64,000 nt of DNA from positions 127,370-191,369 of the forward strand of contig JAXLYI010000025.1 in the NCBI GenBank assembly GCA_046351555.1, in the 5' to 3' direction. Both the position numbers and the translations under genes were made by a program. This document shows positions 17,515 to 26,034 of the stretch, piece after piece. Every line of letters starts with the position of its first letter. The first letter of the stretch is position 1. The DNA comes from CAISKJ01 sp046351555. Its GTDB lineage: Bacteria > Myxococcota_A > Polyangia > Polyangiales > Ga0077539. The notes below the pieces were generated by a model that ran no database searches, was not told the origin of the DNA, and saw only the letters and a program-made list of their open reading frames with translations.

Positions 17515-17617
17515 TCGCCCGACGCATCAAATACCCCTCGGCTCGCCCGTCGCGCGGGCTGAATGAACCCCTCCCGTCCCGCAACAAATCACCTCAAGCA
17601 CGCCGTGCTGACGACCG

Positions 17618-17645
17618 TTGACACGGTAGTGAGTTCACCTATAGT
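17618..17645 (+). promoter_or_regulatory. Near-consensus sigma-70 type promoter
   Basis: TTGACA (17618-17623, all six bases matching) and TATAGT (17640-17645, five of six) are separated by 16 bases, in the 182-base gap after the GltG-like gene. The expected transcript start is about 45 bases before the ATG at 17697. This suggests that the last two cluster genes can be transcribed independently of the long upstream operon. Confidence 0.7.
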
Positions 17646-17696
17646 GCGGCCACCCTCGGCCTGGATGGCTCATTCAGCCGGGAAGGAAAGTTCACG

Positions 17697-18269
17697 ATGA
17701 AGCGGATTTCCACGACAACGGTCTTCGTGTTCCTCGGCGCGATGGCGACGATCGGTCTTGCGAACGCGCAGAACGCCCCGCAGGCGAACGGGAACGCGGA
17801 GGTCCGGACGGAACGCGTGGCGCAGCTCTCGGGCGCGGATCAACTTCGCGAGGCCGGCGCTGTGATCGAGACGATGAACGGGCAGCGCCGCCAAGTGAGC
17901 GACCTGCTCGACCGCGCGCGGCAGGAGCGCGACATCATCAAGGTCAACTGCCTCAACGACAAGCTCACGCAGATCGACGTGACCCTCCGCTCGGCGCGTG
18001 AGCACCAGGATCTGCTCCAGACCGCCGTGAGCATCAACAACGACGGCCAGCGGAACCACGAGTTCCAGCTGATGACGATCTTCCGGCAGCGCTCGCAAAA
18101 CCTCGAGGCCGAGGCGCGCGAGTGCATCGGCGAGGACACGGGGACGTTCGACCGCGATTCGCGGAACACCTTCATCGTCGACCCCAACATCGCCGAGCAG
18201 GATACCACCACCCTGACGCCGGACATGCTCACGCCTGACCGTCCGCTCGTCAGCAGCCCGGTGATGTGA
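17697..18269 (+). CDS. Small exported protein of unknown function
   Basis: 190 residues. Signal peptide FVFLGAMATIGLANAQ, then a helical charged body (GADQLREAGAVIETMNGQRR; DLLDRARQERDIIKVNCLND) that looks like a periplasmic coiled coil. Two Cys residues (NCLND and ECIGED) could pair. It has its own strong promoter and lies 58 bases before the beta-barrel candidate gene. No family recognised. Position suggests an accessory periplasmic part of the envelope system or a chaperone-like partner of the next protein; this is inference only. Confidence 0.7.
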   Translation: MKRISTTTVFVFLGAMATIGLANAQNAPQANGNAEVRTERVAQLSGADQLREAGAVIETMNGQRRQVSDLLDRARQERDIIKVNCLNDKLTQIDVTLRSAREHQDLLQTAVSINNDGQRNHEFQLMTIFRQRSQNLEAEARECIGEDTGTFDRDSRNTFIVDPNIAEQDTTTLTPDMLTPDRPLVSSPVM

Positions 18270-18327
18270 GCGGCTCTCGAAGGGCTCCGTCACCCATGCT
18301 TTTCGATTCGCAGGAGATCCAATCATC

Positions 18328-19725
18328 ATGAGGCGTCTGCTGTCGGCGGCTGTTGCAGCCGCGGGTGTGGCCGTGGCGGGGGACGCCCTGGCGCAGTCGG
18401 GGATGGGGCAGCCCTCGCTCGCCGACCGCTCGGTGTGGCTGCAGGACCGCTCGCTGCTCGAGGGGCGCGGCATCCGCGCCGGCAACTTCGAGCTGCACCC
18501 CGGCATCGGCGTGGACGTCGGCTTCGACTCCAACGTCTTCAACGCGAGCAGCTCGCTGCCCAACGCGCAGCAATCCGCCATCCGAGTCCGCGCGGCGCCG
18601 TCGTTCTACGTCGCCACGCTCGGGCAGCAGCGCTCGACCAACTCCGACTCCGCGACCACCGCGCTGCCCACGGTCAACTTCCGCGGCGGCGTCGGCCTCG
18701 TCTACCACGAGTGGGTCGGCCTCGGCGCCCCCACCACCCGCGACGTGAGCTCGCTGCGCAACCTCGGCGCGCAGGCGACGCTACGGTTCGACTTCTTCCC
18801 CCAGCGCACCTGGCAGTTCGGGCTCGGCGCCGACTACACGCGCGTCATCCAGCCCGGCGTGGCGGACGACGTCGTCGCCGGCAGCGCCGTGCGCTCGGTC
18901 GGCTCGCAGACGTTCAACCGCAACACGGTCGTCGGCGCGCTCGACGTCGCGTACGCTCCGGGGCGAGGCGTCTTCGAACTCCGCTTCGGGTACAACATCC
19001 TCGCCAACATCTACGACAACATCGGGTTCAACAACTCGATCACCCACCAGGGCTTCGCCCGCATGCGCTGGCGCTTCCTCCCCAAGACGGCGCTCGTCTG
19101 GGAGGGCTCGGTGGGGAGCCTGTCGTACCTCGACACGTCGGGGGCCTCGACGGGCCTCTTCAACGCGACCCCGATGGCGACCCGCTTCGGGATGACCGGC
19201 CTCCTCACCAACCGCGTGTCGCTGCTGGTGTTGGCGGGCTACCAGGGCACGTTCTACGAGCGCGGCGACAACGCTGACACTATCGTCGGACAGGCGGAGC
19301 TCCAGTGGCTCATCGACGCCCGCTCGCGGCTCCGCGGCGGCTTCCTGCGCGACGTGCAGCAGTCGGCCTTCGGCAACTTCTACACGCGCAACCGCGGGTA
19401 CGTCAGCTACCTGCAGTCCTTCTCCGGCCGCTTCATCCTCTCGGTCGACGCCGGCGTCTCGCTCAACCAGTACGGCTACGTCGCCAACCGCGCGACGGGC
19501 GCGCCGCTCACGCCGGTGTCGGGCGTCGACGCCACCACCGGGCGCTTCAACACCGTCCGCGTCGACGGCACGCTCTTCGCGGAGTACCGCATCAGCGACG
19601 TCTTCGGCATCAACGCGACCGCGCGCGGCGAGGCACTCATCTCCGACGTGAAGCTCGGCGCGCAGCAGCTCCCGATCGACTGGACGCGCTTCGACGCCTA
19701 CCTCGGCGCGCGCGCGAACTGGTGA
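18328..19725 (+). CDS. Predicted outer-membrane beta-barrel protein (GltH/NfsH-like position)
   Basis: 465 residues. A ribosome site AGGAGA precedes the ATG; the N-terminus is a signal peptide (AAVAAAGVAVAGDALAQS). The body consists of alternating aromatic/hydrophobic strands with short turns (FELHPGIGVDVGFDSNVF; TWQFGLGADYTRVIQ; GVFELRFGYNILANIYDN; FILSVDAGVSLNQYGYV), and the last residues (RFDAYLGARANW) end in an aromatic residue as many outer-membrane barrels do. Glt and Nfs systems each contain several such barrels after the G component. Role as an outer-membrane anchor or pore is inferred from fold type and place. Confidence 0.72.
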   Translation: MRRLLSAAVAAAGVAVAGDALAQSGMGQPSLADRSVWLQDRSLLEGRGIRAGNFELHPGIGVDVGFDSNVFNASSSLPNAQQSAIRVRAAPSFYVATLGQQRSTNSDSATTALPTVNFRGGVGLVYHEWVGLGAPTTRDVSSLRNLGAQATLRFDFFPQRTWQFGLGADYTRVIQPGVADDVVAGSAVRSVGSQTFNRNTVVGALDVAYAPGRGVFELRFGYNILANIYDNIGFNNSITHQGFARMRWRFLPKTALVWEGSVGSLSYLDTSGASTGLFNATPMATRFGMTGLLTNRVSLLVLAGYQGTFYERGDNADTIVGQAELQWLIDARSRLRGGFLRDVQQSAFGNFYTRNRGYVSYLQSFSGRFILSVDAGVSLNQYGYVANRATGAPLTPVSGVDATTGRFNTVRVDGTLFAEYRISDVFGINATARGEALISDVKLGAQQLPIDWTRFDAYLGARANW

Positions 19726-19831
19726 CGGCGCCCTCGCGGCCCGCGTGAAGCCCCTTCCTCACCTCGCTCGTCTCCACGTGGCCCCGCGCCACGGTTGAGC
19801 GTACGCTCGCCGCGCCGGACCGAACGCCACC

Positions 19832-22585
19832 GTGTCCCGACGCTCCGCCACCCTCCTGCGACTCTGCCTCGGCCTCGCAGCGACGGCGCTGCTGGCCGCG
19901 GCGCTCTGGCCGGTGCTCGTGCAGCGCGGGGGGCCGATCTCGCTGCCGCTCGAGCGCGTCGCGCACCTCCTCCCCGGCCGCCCCCGCGGTCCCTTCGAAC
20001 TCCTCAACCGCCGCGCGCTGATGGGCCTCGCGCTCCTGCCCGCGCTCGCGCTCGCCGCGGAGGCCTCGCTCACCGACCTCGCGCCGCTGCAGCGTGCGCT
20101 CGGCGTCCTGGTGCGCGCGTCGCTGGCGTCGCTGCTGCTCCTCGCGCTCGCGCGCCCCGCGGCGGTCGTCACCGACACGCGCGTCTGCACCGTCTTCGAC
20201 GTCGACGTCTCCGACAGCGTGTCGGATGAGGCGCTCGCGTCGTTCCGCGCCACCGTGGAGGAAGCCCTCCTCGCGCGCGGATCGAACGAGGTTCGCGTCG
20301 TCACCTTCGCCCGCCGCCCGCGCGCCCTCGAGCCGCCGCCGCCCGACGCGAGGCCGTGGCGGCTCCCGGCGTTCGCGCGACACGAGGGGGCGGGCGCGGG
20401 GACGGACTTCGCGGCGGCCGTGGCTTTCTCCTACGGGCTCTTCCCGCCCGGTTGCATCCGACGTCTGGTGGTGCTCTCCGACGGCGTGCAGACCGAGGGC
20501 GACGTGCTCGGCGAGGCCGCGCGCGCGACGCGCCTGGGCGTCAGGGTCTCGACCTACCCCGCGCGCGTCGCCTCGCCCGCGGAGGTCGCCGTCCGCGACC
20601 TGCGCCTGCCCGAGCGCGTGCGCGTGAACGAGCCCTTCGACGTGCGCGCATCGGTCTTCGCCAACCGCCCGTCCCGCGCGCGCGTCACGCTGATGCAGGG
20701 CGAGTCGCTCAACGGGCTCGATGGGTCGCGCGTCGTCGAGCTCGTTGCGGGCGACAACGAGGTGCGCTTCCGCTCGGTGGTGCGCGCGCCCGGCGACGTC
20801 ACCTACGCGCTGCGCCTCGAACCCCTCGGCCCCGACCGCTTCGCCGACAACAACCGCTACGTCGCCACCGCGCACGTGCCGGGGCCGCCGACGGTGCTCT
20901 ACGTCGAGGGCGACGCCGCGCACGCGAGCTACTTCCGCGGCGCGCTCGCGGGGGGCGACTTCGAGGTCGAGACGCGGGGGGCGCGGGAGTTCCCGCAGAC
21001 GCTCGCGGAGCTCGAGCGCTACGACTTCGTGGTGCTCTCCGACGTCGGCGCCGAGGCCGTCTCGCAGGGCGCGCAGGCCGCGCTCGGGCGCTACGTCCGC
21101 GAGCTCGGCGGCGGCTTCATGATGGCCGGCGGCCCGCGCGGCTTCGGGCTTGGGGGCTGGCAGGGCACCGAGGTCGAGCGGCTCCTGCCCGTCCGCATGG
21201 ACGCCGAGCGCCGCCGCGACGTGCCCTCCGTGGCGCTCTCGCTCGTCATCGACCGCTCGGGCTCCATGCAGGGGCCGCCGCTCCTGCTCGCGCAGTCCGC
21301 CGCCATCGCCGCCGCGCGCGCGCTCGGGCCCGACGACCTCATCGAGGTGGTCGCCTTCGACTCCGAGCCCGAGCGCGTCGTCCGCATGCAGCCCGCGCGC
21401 AACCGCGTCCGCATCGAGAACGAGCTCCGCCGCCTGCGCTCGGGCGGCGGCACCGCGATCTTCCCCGCGCTCGACGCGGCCGCGCAGGACCTCGCCGTCA
21501 CCCGCGCCGTCACGCGCCACGTGATCGTGCTCACCGACGGCGAGGGGCAGCCCGACGAGCCGCCGCGCCTCCAGGTGCTCGCCGACTCGCTCTTCGCCGA
21601 CGGCGTCACCGTCAGCACCGTCGGGCTCGGCGCCACCGTCAACCGCCCGCTGCTCGAGGGCATCGCCCACCGCGGCCACGGGCGCAGCTACTTCACCGCC
21701 GACGCAGGCAACCTCCCGCAGATCTTCCTCCGCGAGACCAACCTCATCGCGCGCAGCGCCGCCGTCGAGGAGCCTGTGCAGCCGCGCGTCGCGTCGCAGG
21801 CCACCTTCCTCCGCGAGCTCGGCGGCGACGCGCCCTACCTCTACGGCTACGTCAGCACGCGCGCGAAGGCCGAGCCCGCGCAGGTGCTCCTCGAGACCGA
21901 CGGCGCGACCCCCGAGCCCCTCCTCGCGCGCTGGCGCGCCGGGCTCGGGTGGAGCCTCGCGTGGACGAGCGACCTCAAGAACCGCTGGGCCGTCGAGTGG
22001 ATCCGCTGGCCGCGCTGGGGCGCCTTCTGGACCCAGCTCGTGCGCGAGCACATGCGCCAGCGGCAGCGCCGCGAGGTGGGGATGCGCGCGGAGATGGTCG
22101 CCGGCGCCGTCCACGTCGCGGTCGACGCGATCGGCGACGACGACCGCTTCGAGAACGGCCTCACCTCCGAGCTCACCCTGCGCGGGCCGCTCCCCGGCGG
22201 CCGCGAGGAGCGCGTGCCGCTCCGTCAGGTGGCCCCCGGGCGCTACGAGGCCGAGCACCCGCTCGACCGCTACGGCGCCTTCACGCTCCACGCGGTTCAC
22301 CGCCGCGACGGGCGCGTGGTGGGCGAGAGCCGCGGGCAGGTGAACCACCCGTACCCCACCGAGTACGCCGTGCTCGAGCCCGACGTGGCGATGCTCACCG
22401 CGCTCGCCCGCTCCACCGGCGGAAGGGTCTCCCCGCCGCCGCGCGAGGTGTGGGCCGCGAACGGCGACGTGAACCGCCACACCCGCGCGATGTGGGGGCT
22501 GCCAGTCGGCGCGGCGGTGGCGCTGCTGGTGATCGACGTGTTCCTGCGGCGGGTGCGGGTGTTCGATCGGTCGTTCAAGGGGTGA
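19832..22585 (+). CDS. Membrane protein with two von Willebrand A domains and a glutamine-amidotransferase-like domain
   Basis: 917 residues, GTG start. Transmembrane helices near residues 8-27, 63-80 and 92-112, and one at about 890 before the C-terminus. A first VWA-like domain starts at about 118 with a DxSxS MIDAS motif (DVSDSVSD). A class-I amidotransferase-like domain without catalytic Cys follows (about 345-450, VLYVEGD; GGGFMMAGGP). A second VWA domain begins near 470 with a full MIDAS motif DRSGSMQG and TDGEG. This resembles BatA-like or YfbK-type aerotolerance/stress proteins with periplasmic or cytoplasmic VWA domains that bind metal and partner proteins. The preceding 106 bases contain no gene. 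Precise role unknown. Confidence 0.8.
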   Translation: MSRRSATLLRLCLGLAATALLAAALWPVLVQRGGPISLPLERVAHLLPGRPRGPFELLNRRALMGLALLPALALAAEASLTDLAPLQRALGVLVRASLASLLLLALARPAAVVTDTRVCTVFDVDVSDSVSDEALASFRATVEEALLARGSNEVRVVTFARRPRALEPPPPDARPWRLPAFARHEGAGAGTDFAAAVAFSYGLFPPGCIRRLVVLSDGVQTEGDVLGEAARATRLGVRVSTYPARVASPAEVAVRDLRLPERVRVNEPFDVRASVFANRPSRARVTLMQGESLNGLDGSRVVELVAGDNEVRFRSVVRAPGDVTYALRLEPLGPDRFADNNRYVATAHVPGPPTVLYVEGDAAHASYFRGALAGGDFEVETRGAREFPQTLAELERYDFVVLSDVGAEAVSQGAQAALGRYVRELGGGFMMAGGPRGFGLGGWQGTEVERLLPVRMDAERRRDVPSVALSLVIDRSGSMQGPPLLLAQSAAIAAARALGPDDLIEVVAFDSEPERVVRMQPARNRVRIENELRRLRSGGGTAIFPALDAAAQDLAVTRAVTRHVIVLTDGEGQPDEPPRLQVLADSLFADGVTVSTVGLGATVNRPLLEGIAHRGHGRSYFTADAGNLPQIFLRETNLIARSAAVEEPVQPRVASQATFLRELGGDAPYLYGYVSTRAKAEPAQVLLETDGATPEPLLARWRAGLGWSLAWTSDLKNRWAVEWIRWPRWGAFWTQLVREHMRQRQRREVGMRAEMVAGAVHVAVDAIGDDDRFENGLTSELTLRGPLPGGREERVPLRQVAPGRYEAEHPLDRYGAFTLHAVHRRDGRVVGESRGQVNHPYPTEYAVLEPDVAMLTALARSTGGRVSPPPREVWAANGDVNRHTRAMWGLPVGAAVALLVIDVFLRRVRVFDRSFKG

Positions 22586-22619
22586 CGGGGTGGCGCGCGG
22601 GTGCGGTAGCATCGGGCGC

Positions 22620-23030
22620 ATGCTGGGAGACTGGATCAAGCGGGCCGTCCTCGTCGCGCTCGTCGCCGCCGCCGCGTGGAAGGGCTACGGCTACTGGCGC
22701 CTCCGCAACGTGACGCACCAGCTCGTGTTCAAGGCCGACGGGCCGCCGATCTGCAGCGTGACCCTGCGCCACGAGGTCGGCGGCGCGCCCGCGCAGGAGG
22801 AGAACTCCCTCGCCTGGGAGTCGCCCCCGGTGACCGCGGCGGGCACGGCGGAGGTGGCCTTCACGGTCGACGTCCCGCTGTCGTGCGGGTGGCAGCCCGA
22901 GCAGGTGCGCTGCTCCATCGAGCGCGACGGGGCGCCGTGGAAGGACGCTGTGGCGCAGCGGATCAACGACCCGAGCACGGGCACGCTGACCCGCTACCGC
23001 TGCGAGATCACAACGCAGGCGTGGCGCTGA
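22620..23030 (+). CDS. Small single-pass membrane protein of unknown function
   Basis: 136 residues from the ATG at 22620; a GTG 30 bases upstream is in frame but would add a non-hydrophobic leader. One N-terminal helix (AVLVALVAAAAWKGYGYW) is followed by a soluble beta-rich domain with three Cys (ICSV, SCGW, RCS) and a terminal RCE. The orientation is probably N-in with the domain outside. Its last 23 bases overlap, tail to tail, the end of the minus-strand asparagine synthase gene. No family recognised. Confidence 0.65.
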   Translation: MLGDWIKRAVLVALVAAAAWKGYGYWRLRNVTHQLVFKADGPPICSVTLRHEVGGAPAQEENSLAWESPPVTAAGTAEVAFTVDVPLSCGWQPEQVRCSIERDGAPWKDAVAQRINDPSTGTLTRYRCEITTQAWR

Positions 23031-24915
23031 CCTCGGCGCGCGCCGGCGCCCGGTCGATGAACTCCTGGAACCACAGCTCCAGGATGAAGAGCGCCCAGAT
23101 CGCGTAGGTCTCCTGCGCGCGCGTGTCGAGCGTCGCGAGCATCCGCTCGACGTAGCCCGGGTCGTACATCCCGCGCTGGCGCGCCGCGCGGCCGAGCAGC
23201 GTGTCGTGCAGGAGCGCGCGGAGGTCGTGGCGGAGCCAGTGGCTCAGGGGGATGCCGAAGCCCATCTTCGGGCGGTTCAGGATCTCCCACGGCAGCAGGG
23301 GCTCGGCGGCCTTGCGCAGCAGGTACTTCCCGCGGGCCCGCATCAGCAAGTGCGACGGGAGCCGCGCGGCGAACTCCACCACCTCGGTGTCGAGCAGCGG
23401 GCACCGCACCTCCAGCGCGAAGGCCATCGAGGCGATGTCGACCTTCGCGTTGATGTCGTCGGTGAGGTACGTGCTGAAGTCGAGGTCGAGCACGCGCGCC
23501 ATCGGGAAGCGCCCGTCGCTCTCCTCGAGCACCTCCGTGAAGCGCCGGAGCGCGCGGCCGCCCCGCACGCCCCGCAGCGCCGGGCCCGCGAGGGCGGCGC
23601 GGCGGTCGGGGGAGAACTGGTTGACGAGCTGGAGGTAGCGGGCTGCCTCGCCGTCGTCGAGCGTTTGGGCGAAGCGCCCGAAGGAGGGGAAGAACACCTT
23701 GCCGAACGCCGCCAGGCCCTCGCGCGCCGCGGGCTTCGCGCCGTCGGGGAGCGCGTCGTAGAGGTGCGCGAGGCGCGCGGTGTTGTAGCGCTTGTAGCCC
23801 GCGAAATTCTCGTCGCCGGCGTCGCCGGAGAGGGAGACGGTGACGTGCTCGCGGGTCATCTTCGCGAGGTAGTAGGTGGCCACCGAGCTCGAGTCGGCGA
23901 AGGGCTCGCCGTGGTGGCGGACGATCTCCTTCACGCAGTCCGTCATGTTGGCCGTGACGGTCATCTCGTGGTGCTCGGTGGCGTAGCGCTCGGCCACCAT
24001 CCGCGCGTACTTCACCTCGGAGTACGCGTCCTGCGGGAAGTCGATGGAGAACGTCTTCACCGGCCGCGTCGAGAGCGTGGCCATCATCGCCACCACCGTC
24101 GACGAGTCGACCCCGCCCGAGAGGAAGGCCCCGAGCGGCACGTCGGCCACCATCCGGCGCTTCACCGCCTCCATGATGCGCCAGCGGAGCTCCTGCGCGA
24201 GGTCCTCCTCGGAGCCCCGCAGCGGCGGGTGGCGCGGCGCCTTCCAGTAGCGCTGCGGTTCGCCCACGCGGCCGTTCTCGATCACCAGCGTGTGGGCCGC
24301 GCGGAGCTTGTGGACGCCCTTGTAGACCGTCCCCGGCGCGCAGTTGTAGCCGAGCGTGAGGTACTCCTCCACGGCCTCCAGGTCGACCTCGGGGCGCGCC
24401 TCGGGGAAGCACGTCACGAGCGCGTGCACCTCCGACGCGAAGGCCACGCCGCGCGGCAGCACGCGGTAGTAGATCGGCTTCTTGCCGGCCCGGTCGCGCG
24501 CCAGCAGGAGGCGCTTGCGCCGCACGTCGTACACGGCGAGCGCGAACATCCCGTGCAGCCGCTCGACGAAGGCGTCGCCCATCTCCTCGTAGAGGTGGAG
24601 CGCCACCTCGCTGTCCGAGTGCGAGCGGAAGGTGTGGCCCTTCGCGATCAGCTCGTCGCGCAGCGGTTCGAAGTCGTAGAACTCGCCGTTGACCACGATC
24701 GCGACCGAGCCGTCCTCGTTGACCATCGGCTGGCGGCCGTCGGGGGACAGGTCGATGATCGAGAGGCGGCGGTGCCCGAGCGCGCAGGGGCCCTCGGACC
24801 ACGTGCCCTCGGCGTCGGGGCCGCGGTGGCGGATCGCGTCGCACATCCGACGGACGGCGGAGAGGTCGGCGCGCTCGGCCGGGTCGAACGAGAGGTAGCC
24901 GGAGATGCCGCACAT
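23008..24915 (-). CDS. asnB: Asparagine synthase (glutamine-hydrolysing), AsnB type
   Basis: 635 residues. The ATG at 24915 gives MCGISGY with the amidotransferase nucleophile Cys2; the glutaminase half (1-210) has RHRGPDAEG and VVNGEFYDF. The synthetase half has the ATP-binding PP-loop LSGGVDSS near residue 267 and DAGDENFAGY. The enzyme transfers amide nitrogen from glutamine to an acyl-adenylated carboxylate, classically aspartate. Paralogues in surface-polysaccharide loci amidate sugar acids or peptides, and here the gene is third in an operon behind a glycosyltransferase (10-base gap), so the substrate may be a glycan component rather than free aspartate (inference). Start chosen strictly by Cys2. 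Confidence 0.9.
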   Translation of the reverse strand: MCGISGYLSFDPAERADLSAVRRMCDAIRHRGPDAEGTWSEGPCALGHRRLSIIDLSPDGRQPMVNEDGSVAIVVNGEFYDFEPLRDELIAKGHTFRSHSDSEVALHLYEEMGDAFVERLHGMFALAVYDVRRKRLLLARDRAGKKPIYYRVLPRGVAFASEVHALVTCFPEARPEVDLEAVEEYLTLGYNCAPGTVYKGVHKLRAAHTLVIENGRVGEPQRYWKAPRHPPLRGSEEDLAQELRWRIMEAVKRRMVADVPLGAFLSGGVDSSTVVAMMATLSTRPVKTFSIDFPQDAYSEVKYARMVAERYATEHHEMTVTANMTDCVKEIVRHHGEPFADSSSVATYYLAKMTREHVTVSLSGDAGDENFAGYKRYNTARLAHLYDALPDGAKPAAREGLAAFGKVFFPSFGRFAQTLDDGEAARYLQLVNQFSPDRRAALAGPALRGVRGGRALRRFTEVLEESDGRFPMARVLDLDFSTYLTDDINAKVDIASMAFALEVRCPLLDTEVVEFAARLPSHLLMRARGKYLLRKAAEPLLPWEILNRPKMGFGIPLSHWLRHDLRALLHDTLLGRAARQRGMYDPGYVERMLATLDTRAQETYAIWALFILELWFQEFIDRAPARAEVSATPAL

Positions 24916-24925
24916 GGGGGGACGT

Positions 24926-26029
24926 TCACCTTCCTTGGAGGACGCGATCGTAGACGGCCTCGGTGCGCCGCACCATGCGGGCGAGGGCGAAGCGCTCGAG
25001 GGCGCTGGCTCGGCCGAGCGCGCCCATCGCGCGGCGTCGGTCGGGCGGGAGCGAGAGCGCGCGGGCGACCGCGAGCGCGACGTCGTCGGCACTCGTAGAG
25101 CGCGCGACGAAGCCGTCCTCGCCGTCGGTGACCACCGCGTCGGCGTTGGCCTCGGGCGTCACCACCGCGGGGACGCCGCACGCGAGCGACTCGATCACCG
25201 CGTTGGGGAGGCCCTCGTAGTGCGACGGGAGCAGCGTGACGTCGGCGGCCGCCACCAGCCGCTCGACGCCCTTCACGGCGCCAAGAAACGCGCACCGCCC
25301 CGCTACGCCCAGCAGCCGCGCGCGGGCCTTCACCGCGCGGCCGTACACCAGCAGCGAGTCGCGCCCCGCGAAGGCCACGCGCGCGCCGGGCGGGAGCCGC
25401 AGGCGGGCGAGCGCGTCGACCACGGCGAGCTGGTTCTTCTCCGGGGAGAGCCGGCCGACGTGGACCAGCAGCGGGCCCTCGCCGAAGCCGAACTCCGCCC
25501 GCACCGCGCGCCGCGCGTCGTCGTCGAGCGGAGCGAAGCGCGCGAGGTCGACGCCGTTCTCCACCACCTCCACCGCGTCGGGCGCGACGCCGAGGGCGAG
25601 GAGCTCGCGGCGGATCCCCACCGAGTTGACGATGTGCGCGTCGGCCATGCGCCACGTCGCGCGCTCGCCGAGCGCCTCGCGCGGCGTCAGCGTCGGGCAG
25701 CGGACCGAGCCCACCACCCGGGGGACGCCCACCGCCCGCGCCACCGCGCGGCCGACGACGTTCTCCATGCCCTTGGAGGTGTGGAGGATGTCGGGCCGCA
25801 GGTCGCGTAGCACCGACGCGAGGCGGGCCGCGCCCCACGGCGTCGGGAAGAGCGCGTCGTCGAGCGAGCGGAGCGCCTCGACGGGCGGCGGCGCGAGCTC
25901 CCCGCGGCGCGTGCACACCACGAGGGAGGGCGCGAAGCGCGCGCGGTCGAGGCCCGCGATGAGCTCCGAGAGCTGCCGCTCGGCCCCGCCCTGCTCGAGC
26001 GAGTTGATGAAGTACGCGACCCGGATCAT
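24926..26029 (-). CDS. Glycosyltransferase family 4
   Basis: 367 residues. GT-B fold landmarks: N-terminal YFINSLEQGGAERQL (acceptor-side loop), HVGRLSPEKNQ at the start of the nucleotide-sugar half (about residue 200), and the E-x7-E motif EGLPNAVIE (about 285), which contacts the donor sugar. Retaining transferase, probably cytoplasmic and peripheral to the membrane, building polysaccharide or lipid-linked glycans. The ATG at 26029 follows the stop of the larE-like gene by 5 bases and the gene precedes asnB by 10, so the three form one operon. Confidence 0.88.
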   Translation of the reverse strand: MIRVAYFINSLEQGGAERQLSELIAGLDRARFAPSLVVCTRRGELAPPPVEALRSLDDALFPTPWGAARLASVLRDLRPDILHTSKGMENVVGRAVARAVGVPRVVGSVRCPTLTPREALGERATWRMADAHIVNSVGIRRELLALGVAPDAVEVVENGVDLARFAPLDDDARRAVRAEFGFGEGPLLVHVGRLSPEKNQLAVVDALARLRLPPGARVAFAGRDSLLVYGRAVKARARLLGVAGRCAFLGAVKGVERLVAAADVTLLPSHYEGLPNAVIESLACGVPAVVTPEANADAVVTDGEDGFVARSTSADDVALAVARALSLPPDRRRAMGALGRASALERFALARMVRRTEAVYDRVLQGR

Positions 26030-26034
26030 CCCCG

